Both the position numbers and the translations under genes were made by a program. 64,000 nucleotides of DNA from Clostridia bacterium (GTDB lineage Bacteria; Bacillota; Clostridia; Christensenellales; Aristaeellaceae): contig JAFRHH010000020.1 in assembly GCA_017433405.1 (NCBI GenBank), forward strand, positions 1-64,000, in the 5' to 3' direction. The notes beneath the pieces are model-generated. The model was not told where the DNA came from, did no database searches, and saw only the letters and a program-made list of their open reading frames with translations. Of this stretch, positions 43,857 to 52,939 are shown piece by piece. Each line of letters begins with the position of its first letter. The first letter of the stretch is position 1.

Positions 43857-44720
43857 ATGAGTCTGACCATTCTTCCCGTTTCGGAAAAGCGGCAGGTGCT
43901 GCTTTGCGGCACGAATGTCTATCCCGTCCCGGAGACCCATCTGGACCGGATTATGGATGTCCATGACCTTCTGTATATCTTCTCCGGGGAGCAGCCCGTC
44001 GCCCAGGAGGAGGAAAGCTTCACCCTGCGAACAGGGGACCTGGTGCTGCTCCGGGCGGGGAGCCATCACTACGGGACGGCGCCCTGTTCGGTGAACATGC
44101 GCTCGATCTTTATTCATTTTAATCAGCTGCCCGGGGACCGGGCGGCGGAGAGCCTGTCCGGGGAGGAAATCCAGCGGCTGAACCGAATGAACAATTTCGT
44201 TATTCCGACGGTGGTCCACTGCGGCCAGAACAACGAGATCACCCGGATTATCAACGCGATCATCGATCTGTACTGGTCCCACCGGCCGAATAAGGAGCGG
44301 CGCCTGCAGTTCCTGCTGAACCTGCTGCTGGACGATCTGTGCCTGATTGGCCAGGAGGAAGAGGAACAGCAGGAGGAGTGGACGGTGGCGCTGGTCAACC
44401 TGTTTCGGAAGCATCCGGAGTGCAACTACAGCCTCGAAGAGCTGGCGGAAGCTGTTAACATGAGCGTCAGGACGATGTCCGCCCGCTTCCGGGAGATTAT
44501 GGGAAAATCCGTCCACCAGTATCAGATGGATCTGAAGCTGGAGATGGCTTACCGGGACCTCCGAACGGGTACGTTAAACGTCCGGGAGGTCGCGGACCGC
44601 TACGGATTTACCGACGCCTTTTATTTCAGCCGTCTTTTTAAGAAGAAATTCGGAATCGCGCCCAGGCAGATCAAGGAGCGGGAGCCCAGCGCGAACATCA
44701 ATCGGAACCGGGTGACCTGA
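43857..44720 (+). CDS. AraC-family transcriptional regulator
   Basis: The 287-residue protein has an N-terminal cupin-like sensor (about 10-120, with TGDLVLLRAGSHHYGT) and a C-terminal double helix-turn-helix (about 180-275) with EELAEAVNMSVRTMSARFRE and VADRYGFTDAFYFSRLFKKK followed by FGIAPRQIKE. It lies divergent to the importer and glycosidase genes and is the obvious local regulator of them, which is inference. ATG 43857 follows GAAAGGA. Its 3' end overlaps the MATE-ATPase gene by 23 bp, tail to tail. Confidence 0.93.
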   Translation: MSLTILPVSEKRQVLLCGTNVYPVPETHLDRIMDVHDLLYIFSGEQPVAQEEESFTLRTGDLVLLRAGSHHYGTAPCSVNMRSIFIHFNQLPGDRAAESLSGEEIQRLNRMNNFVIPTVVHCGQNNEITRIINAIIDLYWSHRPNKERRLQFLLNLLLDDLCLIGQEEEEQQEEWTVALVNLFRKHPECNYSLEELAEAVNMSVRTMSARFREIMGKSVHQYQMDLKLEMAYRDLRTGTLNVREVADRYGFTDAFYFSRLFKKKFGIAPRQIKEREPSANINRNRVT

Positions 44721-46452
44721 GGAGCTTCAGGGTCAGGTTGTTCATGTTCATGGAATAGGTATAGGAGGCCTTTTCCGTGATGGCGAGCACCAGGCGGATG
44801 CCCAGGGCGTCCTCCGGGCTGCCGGGAATATAGTGAATCGGGTCGAAGGGACGGCAGTCGTCCCGGAAGCGGAGAATCCAGCTGTCCGCCTTGCTCAGCA
44901 GGCGGACGGAAAGATGGTGCTCCTTCTGGTCCTGGGAAAAACCGTGCTTGATGGTATTGCCGGCCATTTCCTCGATGCACAGCGCGATCTTATTGCTCAG
45001 GGAAGGCGTTTCCCCCATGGAGAGGCAGAACTGCTCCGCCGCGCGGACGAAGGCCGTCACATCCTGTAGGGACTGGATCCGCCCCTCGAGCAGCCGGTCG
45101 TCCGTGACGCCGAAGTCCTCCTTCAGCAGCAGGAAGGCGCCTTTCTTCCAGGGCAGCGCTCTGGCCTTCACCCGGATATAGAGGCCAATCAGGAGCAGGG
45201 TCAGCGCCTCGCCGACCGCGAAGTGAAGCCAGACGCCGTCGGTACCGAAGATCAGCCCGAGGATCAGCGCGGCGGCGGCCGGAAGGATGGCTCCTTCCAG
45301 GAGGGAGATGATTTCCGTCAGACCGACGCGGCCTGTGGCCTGATACATGTTTTTCAGCGCGTTATTGAGACAGCAGGGGATCAGCCCCAGGGCGAAGAGC
45401 CGAAGTCCCAGGACAGCCATCTCCTTCATGATTCCATCCGCGGGGATAAAGACGGATACCAGCGCGGGCGCCACCAGCAGGAGCAGGATGCCCATGCCGA
45501 GCCCCAGCAGGACGCCGCAGAGGAAGAGCAGCTCCAGCAGCTCCTTCAGACCGATGCGGTCCTCCTCGTTAAAGAGAATACCGGAGAGGGTCAGGGAGAC
45601 GCCGCCGATGCCTGTCGTAATGCAGTTGGCGGCATTGCCGATGCCGGAAACGACGGCGTAGGCCGCGATGGCGATCTCCCCGCCGGTCGTTTGGAAAATC
45701 CGGTTCAGGATGAAGACCAGGATCACGGAGGAGGCCATGTTGAAGCCGGCCGGAACGCCGCCCCGGAAGAGCTCCCCGATCTTCCGGAGGGAAACGCTTT
45801 TCCAGGAGAAGCGATAGACGCATTTTTTGGAGCAGAAATAGAAAGCCGTGACGCCCATGGCGAGATAGTAGCTGATCGAGGAGGCCAGGCCCATGCCGAG
45901 CATTCCCCCGTGAAAGACCAGGGCGTTGAGCAGATCCAGGGCGATATCCGCCACCGTCATGCCCAGCACCGCGACAATCAGCAGATTGCTCTGGCCCGCC
46001 ATCTGCAGGAAGGGAACCAGCACCAGGGCGCCCATGGAGCCGGGGGCGCCGACCCCGAAACCTAAAAGATAATCCCGCGTTTCATTAAAAAGCGCGCCAT
46101 CCGCCCCGGCCCCCATGGCGGTGGCGAGCGGGGAGCGGAAGAGGGCCACCAGTACGGCGAAGGCCACCGAGATGGCGCCGCCCAGCAGCAGGGCGGAGGA
46201 GTAGCCCGCGTTGGTCTCCTCCTGGGAGCCCATGCCGATGGATTTGCTGCACGCCACCTGCACGCCGGCCGCCAGCAGGCTTCCGAGGGCGCCGATGGCC
46301 AGCAGGATGGGGTTGGCCAGGCTGTAGGCGGCCATTCCGGTCTGCCCCAGGAAGCGGCTGATCATGACGTTATCGATCAGCAGACACAGGGAAACCGTCA
46401 GCGCGGAGAAGATCTGCGCCGTCAGCATCTGACGAACCAGTTTGCGAATCAT
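44698..46452 (-). CDS. MATE-family transporter fused to an anti-sigma-type ATPase domain
   Basis: The 584-residue protein starts with a MATE transporter of about 12 helices (1-430). It continues with a cytoplasmic HATPase_c_2-type domain (about 455-584) like those of RsbW and SpoIIAB. The N-box is visible in KIALCIEEMAGNTIKHGF (Asn499), with RFRDDCRPFDP as a G1-like box and DALGIRLVLAITEKASYTYS further on. Members of the first family export drugs or metabolites by Na+ or H+ exchange. The attached ATPase may phosphorylate or bind a regulator. No partner STAS or sigma factor gene is nearby. Confidence 0.88.
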   Translation of the reverse strand: MIRKLVRQMLTAQIFSALTVSLCLLIDNVMISRFLGQTGMAAYSLANPILLAIGALGSLLAAGVQVACSKSIGMGSQEETNAGYSSALLLGGAISVAFAVLVALFRSPLATAMGAGADGALFNETRDYLLGFGVGAPGSMGALVLVPFLQMAGQSNLLIVAVLGMTVADIALDLLNALVFHGGMLGMGLASSISYYLAMGVTAFYFCSKKCVYRFSWKSVSLRKIGELFRGGVPAGFNMASSVILVFILNRIFQTTGGEIAIAAYAVVSGIGNAANCITTGIGGVSLTLSGILFNEEDRIGLKELLELLFLCGVLLGLGMGILLLLVAPALVSVFIPADGIMKEMAVLGLRLFALGLIPCCLNNALKNMYQATGRVGLTEIISLLEGAILPAAAALILGLIFGTDGVWLHFAVGEALTLLLIGLYIRVKARALPWKKGAFLLLKEDFGVTDDRLLEGRIQSLQDVTAFVRAAEQFCLSMGETPSLSNKIALCIEEMAGNTIKHGFSQDQKEHHLSVRLLSKADSWILRFRDDCRPFDPIHYIPGSPEDALGIRLVLAITEKASYTYSMNMNNLTLKLLRSPGSD

Positions 46453-46904
46453 GCCATCACCTGTTCATTCATCATTTGTCCGTCCCTTTTTCCGGGCCAC
46501 GGACACCACTTTTCATTATGCCATCCGGGGCGGATTTCTGTCAATCGGCCGCCCGCTTCCGAATGGCGCTCGGCAGCCACTCGCGTGAAGCGCTCGGATC
46601 GCACTTTCGGCAATCGGTTTTTCAAAGCATCGGATCGTTTTTTTCTTTTGCCTTACCCCGGTTCTGGCATATAATACCTTCAAGGATTTAACGGCGCGAA
46701 AGCCCTGATTTTCGGAAGCCTTGCGGCGCGAGAATCGAAAACCGCCGAAGCGGGAAAAAAGGGATGAAGGAAGGTACCAGGTTCCGTGGAAAATCGTATC
46801 AACAGGTGTGATGAGAGAGCCGGAACGCGAGGATGTGCCCCGTGTTCCGGAGGAAACGGCAGACGCAGTCTGGCGTTCATGTATAGAAAGGATCGTGAGA
46901 CCCA
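46453..46904. other. Gap with promoter and long leader of the exported gene at 46905
   Basis: The first part is the upstream region of the MATE-ATPase gene. A promoter lies at 46648-46675. It leaves a leader of about 225 nt with possible pairing between ATTTTCG and CGAAAAC around 46706-46742. I see no convincing gene. Confidence 0.4.
46648..46675 (+). promoter_or_regulatory. Predicted promoter of the exported gene at 46905
   Basis: TTGCCT (46648-46653) and TATAAT (46670-46675) are separated by 16 nt. Confidence 0.65.
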
Positions 46905-47846
46905 ATGAAGAAAATCATCAGTTTGATGCTTGCAATGGCGCTCATCCTGACCGCCGCGGCCGGGCTGGCGGCCTCCACCGTGCCGGACGCGCCGACCGAC
47001 GGCTATGTGCCCGGCCGGGTGTGGGATATGTATTACAACCAGGGCACTTATGAGGCCGAAGGCGAGCGAACGAACGATACCCAGTATGAGGAGACGTATC
47101 ACGGAACGACCCTTCAGGAGACGGAGGTTGAGCTGGAGGATCCGACCACGGGGATTGAATACGAGGTAGGCTTCGATCCGGCCGGAAATATCACCCGGGC
47201 GGAATATGAAAACGGCGCCGGTGAAATCTTCTTCGACGGACAGACCTGGACGGACGCGGCGGGAAACCAGGTAACGGGTCCCGATCTTGATTTCGTGAGA
47301 CAGTATCTCTCCCATGCCTATGCCAGCGGCAAGTGGTATTCAAAGAATACCCTGAGCGTGGTGGGACTTCCGCTGAAGGACGAGCTGCCGGGATTTACCA
47401 ACCAGTGGTACGAATTCGTGCCGGTGGATCTTCGGAAGGAAGGGACGACCCGGTATCTGACCTTCGCCGGTGGCCGGTTCCTGCTGGGCTACTGCGATGT
47501 GACGGTCAAGGACGGAACGGTGACGACGGATTACGTGCTGCCCAACGGCCATGCCTATCCGAAGGATCACTGCCTGATGTGGTTTACCGATGAGAAGGAG
47601 ATCACCCCCGAGGTGGTTGCGGCCCGGACCAGCCCCTACCGCTTTGGGCAGCCGGTTTCCATTGAAAAGGATCTGAAGGGGAAGGGCATCGCGATCATGA
47701 TGATCCTGAACCGCGTGACCTTCCGGGATCCGCTGCTGGGAAACGGCAACCACAAGCTGCGGAACTATTACCGGAACAGCCCCGGGCTGAAGCCCATGAA
47801 GGATCAGTTCAGAGCCCTGCTGAAGGAAATGCGGGAGCAGAAGTAA
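46905..47846 (+). CDS. Exported hypothetical protein
   Basis: The 313-residue product has a signal peptide (MKKIISLMLAMALILTAAAG). The mature part contains MYYNQGTYEAEGER, a beta-rich domain with VGFDPAGNITRAEYENGAG, and a C-terminal basic helical tail. ATG 46905 is preceded by GAAAGGATCG. No catalytic motif is visible. It has a promoter far upstream and probably forms its own unit. I do not recognise the family. Confidence 0.7.
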   Translation: MKKIISLMLAMALILTAAAGLAASTVPDAPTDGYVPGRVWDMYYNQGTYEAEGERTNDTQYEETYHGTTLQETEVELEDPTTGIEYEVGFDPAGNITRAEYENGAGEIFFDGQTWTDAAGNQVTGPDLDFVRQYLSHAYASGKWYSKNTLSVVGLPLKDELPGFTNQWYEFVPVDLRKEGTTRYLTFAGGRFLLGYCDVTVKDGTVTTDYVLPNGHAYPKDHCLMWFTDEKEITPEVVAARTSPYRFGQPVSIEKDLKGKGIAIMMILNRVTFRDPLLGNGNHKLRNYYRNSPGLKPMKDQFRALLKEMREQK

Positions 47847-47943
47847 CCGACCGGATTTTTCTCCCCTGAGCGATGGAAGCGCCGGAGGCGTCCGAAAGGG
47901 GCCCCGGCATCCATATAAAAAATATTTTTAGGAGGACTCATTC

Positions 47944-48477
47944 ATGAAAAAGGTACTCGCAATCGTTACCCTGATCTGCGTGCTGTTCGCGTTTGGCGCG
48001 ATGGCCGAAGAAACGAAGAAGCCCTTCGAAATCGAACCGGGCATCACCTTCGGGATGACCCAGCAGGAAGTGATCACGGCGCTGGGCACGCAGAAGTACA
48101 AGACGGACAAGGAAGGCACCCGCGGCGGCTTCACCTATGCGGAGATCGAGGTGGAGGATACCCAGGTAAACGGCCTGCAGGCGGACGTTCACTATTACTT
48201 CATCACGGATAAGCTGGTGGCGGTGAAGGTGGACTACGACGATAACGTTCAGAACGCGCCGGTGCTTGACGCGCTGAAGGCCGCCTATGGCAACCCGGCC
48301 GTGACCCTGGATGTGGCCGCGCTGGGCAAGGGCATCTACGCTGTGGATGACGACGGAACCCCCGAGGGAACGATTACGAGCTGGGTCGTGGACAACGTGG
48401 CCATTGTTATGGAGCTCGAAAAGGGCGAGACGGATGTAACGTACGTCGATACGACCGCGGAATATCCGGCTGCATAA
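47944..48477 (+). CDS. Small exported protein with an SmpA-like motif
   Basis: The 177-residue product has a signal peptide (about 1-21, ending AMAEE). The start of the mature domain, PGITFGMTQQEVITALG, has the FGMTxxEV-x-x-x-LG pattern seen in SmpA/OmlA-like beta-alpha domains, followed by strands such as VHYYFITDKLVAVKVDY. ATG 47944 follows AGGAGGA. It may bind protein or wall. The family call is only a resemblance. A terminator follows. Confidence 0.65.
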   Translation: MKKVLAIVTLICVLFAFGAMAEETKKPFEIEPGITFGMTQQEVITALGTQKYKTDKEGTRGGFTYAEIEVEDTQVNGLQADVHYYFITDKLVAVKVDYDDNVQNAPVLDALKAAYGNPAVTLDVAALGKGIYAVDDDGTPEGTITSWVVDNVAIVMELEKGETDVTYVDTTAEYPAA

Positions 48478-48514
48478 AAGGAAGCGTTATCCCTTCAGGG
48501 GATGCTCTTTCGAA

Positions 48515-48547
48515 GGAGACTGTGCAGGGTTGCATGGTCTCTTTTTT
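48515..48547 (+). terminator. Terminator after the small exported gene
   Basis: GAGAC and GTCTC arms enclose self-complementary TGCA segments and are followed by six T residues. Confidence 0.8.
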
Positions 48548-48614
48548 GTCCTGGTTTGCATGACTGGATTTTGCTCCGGCCCTGCCTTGTAAACAATCAT
48601 GTGAAAGGCTATAA

Positions 48615-48752
48615 ATCAACTACAAGGTTCCCAAGACCGGGGATCGGGGGGAGAATCCGGCCCTGTGGCTCGGCTGCGCGCTGCTGGGACTGGCCGGACT
48701 GCTGGGGATTATCCTCCGGAGGTTTGCCCGGAAGCGGGAAGGCTCCCGATGA
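48615..48752 (+). pseudogene. Orphan C-terminal cell-wall sorting signal (PKTGD type)
   Basis: After a stop at 48612-48614 the frame reads YKVPKTGDRGENPALW, a hydrophobic stretch (LGCALLGLAGLLGIIL) and a basic end RRFARKREGSR before TGA at 48750-48752. This is the layout of a sortase substrate tail: a PKTGD motif, a membrane span and positive charges. No start codon or protein body precedes it, so it is the last part of a lost surface protein. Confidence 0.7.
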
Positions 48753-48760
48753 TTCTCCCG

Positions 48761-48789
48761 TTGAAAAAAAGCCCTGTTTCAGGTAAAAT
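48761..48789 (+). promoter_or_regulatory. Predicted promoter of the S41 peptidase gene
   Basis: TTGAAA (48761-48766) and TAAAAT (48784-48789) are separated by 17 nt. Confidence 0.75.
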
Positions 48790-48827
48790 ACCACCGCCCT
48801 GATTTTTTGAAAGACCGGCGCATAAAG

Positions 48828-48856
48828 GCAGACGTAAAATAATGTACACGGAGGAG
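48828..48856 (+). repeat. RBS-bearing dispersed element, partial copy before the S41 gene
   Basis: GCAGACGTAAAATAATGTAC and ACGGAGGAG follow the 3' end of the element (GCAGACATGAACTGACGTTC, ACAGAGGAG) at most positions. The inner palindrome is decayed. Confidence 0.45.
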
Positions 48857-48862
48857 AAAACC

Positions 48863-50641
48863 ATGAAACAGATGATCAGCCTGATCCTGGCCCTGTGCCT
48901 GCTGTGCTGCGCCCTGCCGGCGGGCGCGGAGGAAGCCGCCGGAGCGAAAGCCGCCGCGATCGAACGAAAAACCGTTCCTGTCTACTTTGGCCAGGCCGGA
49001 AAGGTCCTGGAGGATCTTCCCCTGTATTATCTGGACGGCGTGAAGGACCTGCCCTATATGGATCTGGAGGAGCTGGCACCCGCGCTGAACCGGATTTACC
49101 GGAAGACCATGGATCTTGACCAGGATCTCTATGAGGGGGCCTATGACGAGGAAAACCGGATGTTCATCGTCTACTATGAGCATGCCGCCGCCGCCGTGGT
49201 CTTCAATCTGGCGGATCAGACCATTGAGCTGGTGGACTATGAGCTGATTAATTCCATGAACGGAAAGCTGATGGATATTCTCTACGCCAGCGGCTATAAC
49301 AGCGAGACCGGCCTGCCGGAGCTCTTCGAGCGCACGCCCCAGGGTCAGCTGGCCCGGAAGGGAAGCATACGGACCATCGAGCTGGAGCTGTATGACCTCC
49401 GGATCCTGGAGCGGGATGGAAAACGACTGCTGCCGATGCATCTGCTGATGACCCTGATGTTCGGCGTCCCCAACGGCGTCATGGTCAACTTTAACGGCGA
49501 GGCCCTTTTCATGGGAGGCACGAAGATGCTCTCGGAAAAGGAAAGGGATCCGGAAACAGGCCGCGTTGTGGAAAATCGGACGGAGATGGGAGAACTGTTT
49601 TACAGCGCGCCCCGGGCGCTGCGGAGCAGGGAGCTGGCCACGGTCGGCCTGGCGGAGCTCTGCCTGATCATGGATACCTTCTACGGCCTGAAGGAAGCCC
49701 ATAATATCGACAGCTTCTACGAGCTGATCGTGAATCTGGAGATGGAGGACGCCTTTCTGGATCCAGATCCCGCGAAGGCGGATCAGGCGCTGGCCGATCT
49801 GATCAATTACTATCTCGACGATCTCCACAGCGGCTATCTTCATAATTCCCATCTTACAGGCCTGGACGAGGAGATCCGGATGGGGGATGGCTACTCCTCC
49901 GCTTCCTACGACCGGATCATGTATATGATGAGGGAGGCGAAAGACGCCGTGATGCCGGAAGGCCGCTATGCCTACCATGAGGTCGGGAATACCGCGTTTA
50001 TCTGGTTTGACGAATTCATCGCCAACGAAGGGATTGATTATTACGGGCTGAACCTGGATGATGAAGACTCGATCCAGGATACGATCTCGCTGATGATGTT
50101 CGCCCATCACCAGATAACCCGGGAGGACAGCCCCATTAAAAACGTGGTCCTGGATCTGAGCACGAATTCGGGAGGAGACGCGGACGCGGCGGTTTACATC
50201 ATGGGCTGGTTCCTTGGGGAAGCCCAGCTGAGCACGGTCTCGACGGTTTCCGGGGCTCAGGCGACCAATATCTACCACGTGGACGTGAACGCGGACCACG
50301 TCTTCGACGAGGAGGACAGCCTCTACCGGAACTACAACCTGTACTGCCTGATCTCCCCCCTGAGCTTCTCCTGCGGCAACCTGGTGCCCTGGGCCTTCCA
50401 TGCCAGCGGTATGGTCACGCTTATCGGTGATACCTCCGGCGGCGGAAGCTGTGTCGTGCTGCCGATGGCGACCGCCTGGGGAACGATCTTCCAGACCTCC
50501 GGCCCGAGCCGTCTGGCCTTTATTAAGAACGGCTCCTATTACGATATCGATCGCGGCGTCGATCCCGACATCCATCTGACCAACGCCATGACCTACTTCG
50601 ACCGCGAAGCCCTGACGGAGATCATTCACGGTCTCCGCTGA
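48863..50641 (+). CDS. Exported S41-family peptidase
   Basis: The 592-residue product has a signal peptide (about 1-22) and a long N-terminal region (to about 270) of unknown fold, with no PDZ domain seen. The C-terminal half is an S41 (tail-specific protease) domain. The nucleophile is Ser503 in SPLSFSCGN, the oxyanion strand is VVLDLSTNSGGD, and YYLDDLHSGYL carries the conserved DxHSG. ATG 48863 follows ACGGAGGAG. Such enzymes cleave exported proteins near their C-termini. The gene has its own promoter. Confidence 0.82.
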   Translation: MKQMISLILALCLLCCALPAGAEEAAGAKAAAIERKTVPVYFGQAGKVLEDLPLYYLDGVKDLPYMDLEELAPALNRIYRKTMDLDQDLYEGAYDEENRMFIVYYEHAAAAVVFNLADQTIELVDYELINSMNGKLMDILYASGYNSETGLPELFERTPQGQLARKGSIRTIELELYDLRILERDGKRLLPMHLLMTLMFGVPNGVMVNFNGEALFMGGTKMLSEKERDPETGRVVENRTEMGELFYSAPRALRSRELATVGLAELCLIMDTFYGLKEAHNIDSFYELIVNLEMEDAFLDPDPAKADQALADLINYYLDDLHSGYLHNSHLTGLDEEIRMGDGYSSASYDRIMYMMREAKDAVMPEGRYAYHEVGNTAFIWFDEFIANEGIDYYGLNLDDEDSIQDTISLMMFAHHQITREDSPIKNVVLDLSTNSGGDADAAVYIMGWFLGEAQLSTVSTVSGAQATNIYHVDVNADHVFDEEDSLYRNYNLYCLISPLSFSCGNLVPWAFHASGMVTLIGDTSGGGSCVVLPMATAWGTIFQTSGPSRLAFIKNGSYYDIDRGVDPDIHLTNAMTYFDREALTEIIHGLR

Positions 50642-50642
50642 T

Positions 50643-50669
50643 GGGACAGGGGGACGGTTCTTCCGTCCC
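50643..50669 (+). repeat. REP-like palindrome
   Basis: GGGACAGGGGGACGGTTCTT followed by CCGTCCC contains 7-bp arms GGGACGG (50651-50657) and CCGTCCC (50663-50669). A variant lies at 54842-54872. Such GGGGACGGTTC palindromes occur in many Firmicutes genomes, often with REP-associated transposases; none is in this window. Confidence 0.6.
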
Positions 50670-50704
50670 ACTCACTCACGACTCACTGACAGGAGAGAAA
50701 CCCA

Positions 50705-52939
50705 ATGCAGCCTCATCGATTCAGGACCACCATCCAAAGCCCGGCGGAAATCAGCCCTGCGCTGGAATCGGCGGAGCAGGCACTGTCCTCCGGGGAGCGG
50801 CGTGAAAGCGCGACCCTCAGCGTCCTGATCGCGGAGGAAATCCTGAAGAAGCTTCCCTGGGACGGAACGCTGAAAGCGGTGCTGACCGTCGGGGGCATCC
50901 ATTCCCCCTTCCTGGAGATCCGCTGCCCGGCCTCCGCCGCAGCCTCCGGTACCGCGGCTACCGCCGGCACCTCTGGAACTTCTGGCACCCCGACCGCCGC
51001 CGGCACCCCGGCTTCCGAAACCGCCGCCGCCGGCACCTCCGGTTCCCCGGCCGCCTCCCCCTCCGCCGAAGCGGCTCAGCTCGAATCGGAAATCAGCGAA
51101 AGCCTCCTCTCCCAATTCGACGCGTATATTGACCGCCAGACCCGGAAGGGGACTGAGATCTGGCGAATCCGGATGGATCGACGAACCCATCCCGACATGA
51201 CGGACGAGATCTTCGCTTTTTATGAGCATGCCGGCGAGCGGCAGCGGCAGCAGCCTCTTTCGCTCTTTGCTGAATTATCGAAGCATCATCCGGCGATGGT
51301 CTCCCTCTCGATGCTGAACAAGATCGTGAAGCATCTGTGCGCGCTGATGCTGCCGGTTTTCGCGGCCAACGTGATCGACTCCCTCTCCTCCTGCGCCTCC
51401 TTCTGGGACGCGCCGGTGCTCCTGAATATCCTTTTTTCGATCCTCTCCCTGACGATCAACCTGATCTGCGCGACGCTGGACAATACGTATTACCAGCGCT
51501 TTACCCGCTGTGTGGAATCCGGCCTGAAGATGGCCATGGTCCAGAAGCTTCAGGCGCTCTCGCTCCGGTATTATCAGAAAACGCCGACGGGCAGGGTGCT
51601 TTCGAAGCTGGTTTCCGATATCCAGTTTATCAAGCTCCTGATCAATGAGCAGATGACCTTTGTCCTCCATCTGGGGGTGGATCTGGTCTTCGCCGTCGTG
51701 CTCTGCCTGATCCGGATGCCCCTGATGCTGATTTTCTACGCGGTGATGGTGCCGCTCTCGGTCCTGCTGATCCGCCATTATTCGGTCCCGATCCAGCTGA
51801 GCAAGGCCCAGATGCGCCGCCGGACGGAAACCTCGAACGCCGCCTTCTCTGAAATGCTCTCGATGATGTCCCTGACCCGGTCCCACAGCCTGCAGCGAAA
51901 CGAGTACAACGACCTGTCGGCGAAGGTCTGGGAGGTTCAGACCGCCGCGAAATATCAGGATCTGCTTCAGATCCGCCTGAATAACGTAGGCTACGGGGTG
52001 GCGCAGGGCTTCCGGATCCTGTGCCTGGCCTTCGCGGTTTTCCTGGCCTTCCGCGGGATTATCGGCGTTTCCGCGGTCGTCCTCTTCCTTTCCCTCTATG
52101 ACGCCCTGATCAACAGCATCCAGAAGGTCCTCGATACCATGCCCCAGATTACCCAGGGGCTGGACAGCCTGAAGAGCGTGAATGAAATCATGTTTGAAAA
52201 GGATGTGGAGAAAAACGGCACCCGGATGCTGCCAGCGCCGGTTCGGGGCGAAATCGAGCTGGATCACGTGTCCTTCGCCTATGAGGAAAACAGGGAAGGC
52301 TGCCTGCGGGATGTGTCTCTGAAGGTGCCCGCGGGAACAAGCGCCGCCCTGATCGGAAAATCCGGCTCCGGAAAATCGACCCTGCTGAACCTGGTTCTGG
52401 GGCTTTATTCTCCCCAGAGTGGCCGGATCCTGATCGATGGGGTCGATCTGGACGAGCTGGATAAGCGCTCCTTCCGCAGGCACGTGGCCGTGGTGCCCCA
52501 GATGCCGATGCTTTTCTCCGGTACGCTCTGGGACAATCTTGTCTACGGGCTGAAATATGTTTCGGTGGACCAGGTTCTCTCCGCCCTCGAAAGCGTCGGT
52601 CTGGGAGCCCTGGCGAAAGAGCATCCCGACGGGCTCCTGCGGCCGGTCGCCGAGGGCGGCCTGAACTTCTCCGGCGGCCAGCGTCAGCGGATCGCCATTG
52701 CCCGGGCCCTGCTGCGCCAGCCGCGGATCCTGATCTTTGACGAGGCGACCAGCGCCCTGGACCGGGAGGCGGAACAGGAGGTGCAGGAGGCGATCAACGC
52801 CGTTCTGGGCACCTGTACGATCCTGATCGTCGCCCACCGGCTCTATACCCTGAAAAACGTGGACCAGGTCTGGCGGATCGAAAACCGCGGCCTCACCCCA
52901 GTGAACCCGTCCACGCTGATAGACGAAACTCCTCTGTGA
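50705..52939 (+). CDS. ABC exporter (fused permease-ATPase) with extra N-terminal region
   Basis: The 744-residue protein has an N-terminal soluble region (1-170), then a six-helix exporter domain (about 195-480) and an ATPase. The Walker A is GKSGSGKST (551-559), the signature LNFSGGQRQ and the Walker B ILIFDEATSALD. The N-terminal region contains SVLIAEEILKKLPWDGTLKA and a low-complexity Ala/Thr/Gly/Pro stretch (about 77-125). It may be a degenerate regulatory ATPase-like domain, which is a guess. ATG 50705 follows CAGGAGAG. The stop codon lies in an antisense copy of the dispersed element. The substrate is unknown. Confidence 0.9.
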   Translation: MQPHRFRTTIQSPAEISPALESAEQALSSGERRESATLSVLIAEEILKKLPWDGTLKAVLTVGGIHSPFLEIRCPASAAASGTAATAGTSGTSGTPTAAGTPASETAAAGTSGSPAASPSAEAAQLESEISESLLSQFDAYIDRQTRKGTEIWRIRMDRRTHPDMTDEIFAFYEHAGERQRQQPLSLFAELSKHHPAMVSLSMLNKIVKHLCALMLPVFAANVIDSLSSCASFWDAPVLLNILFSILSLTINLICATLDNTYYQRFTRCVESGLKMAMVQKLQALSLRYYQKTPTGRVLSKLVSDIQFIKLLINEQMTFVLHLGVDLVFAVVLCLIRMPLMLIFYAVMVPLSVLLIRHYSVPIQLSKAQMRRRTETSNAAFSEMLSMMSLTRSHSLQRNEYNDLSAKVWEVQTAAKYQDLLQIRLNNVGYGVAQGFRILCLAFAVFLAFRGIIGVSAVVLFLSLYDALINSIQKVLDTMPQITQGLDSLKSVNEIMFEKDVEKNGTRMLPAPVRGEIELDHVSFAYEENREGCLRDVSLKVPAGTSAALIGKSGSGKSTLLNLVLGLYSPQSGRILIDGVDLDELDKRSFRRHVAVVPQMPMLFSGTLWDNLVYGLKYVSVDQVLSALESVGLGALAKEHPDGLLRPVAEGGLNFSGGQRQRIAIARALLRQPRILIFDEATSALDREAEQEVQEAINAVLGTCTILIVAHRLYTLKNVDQVWRIENRGLTPVNPSTLIDETPL

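Noticed and set aside
46721..47053. Plus-strand ORF of 110 codons over the start of the exported gene at 46905
   Set aside because: It is Arg-rich, overlaps a signal-peptide gene in another frame and lacks a ribosome site.
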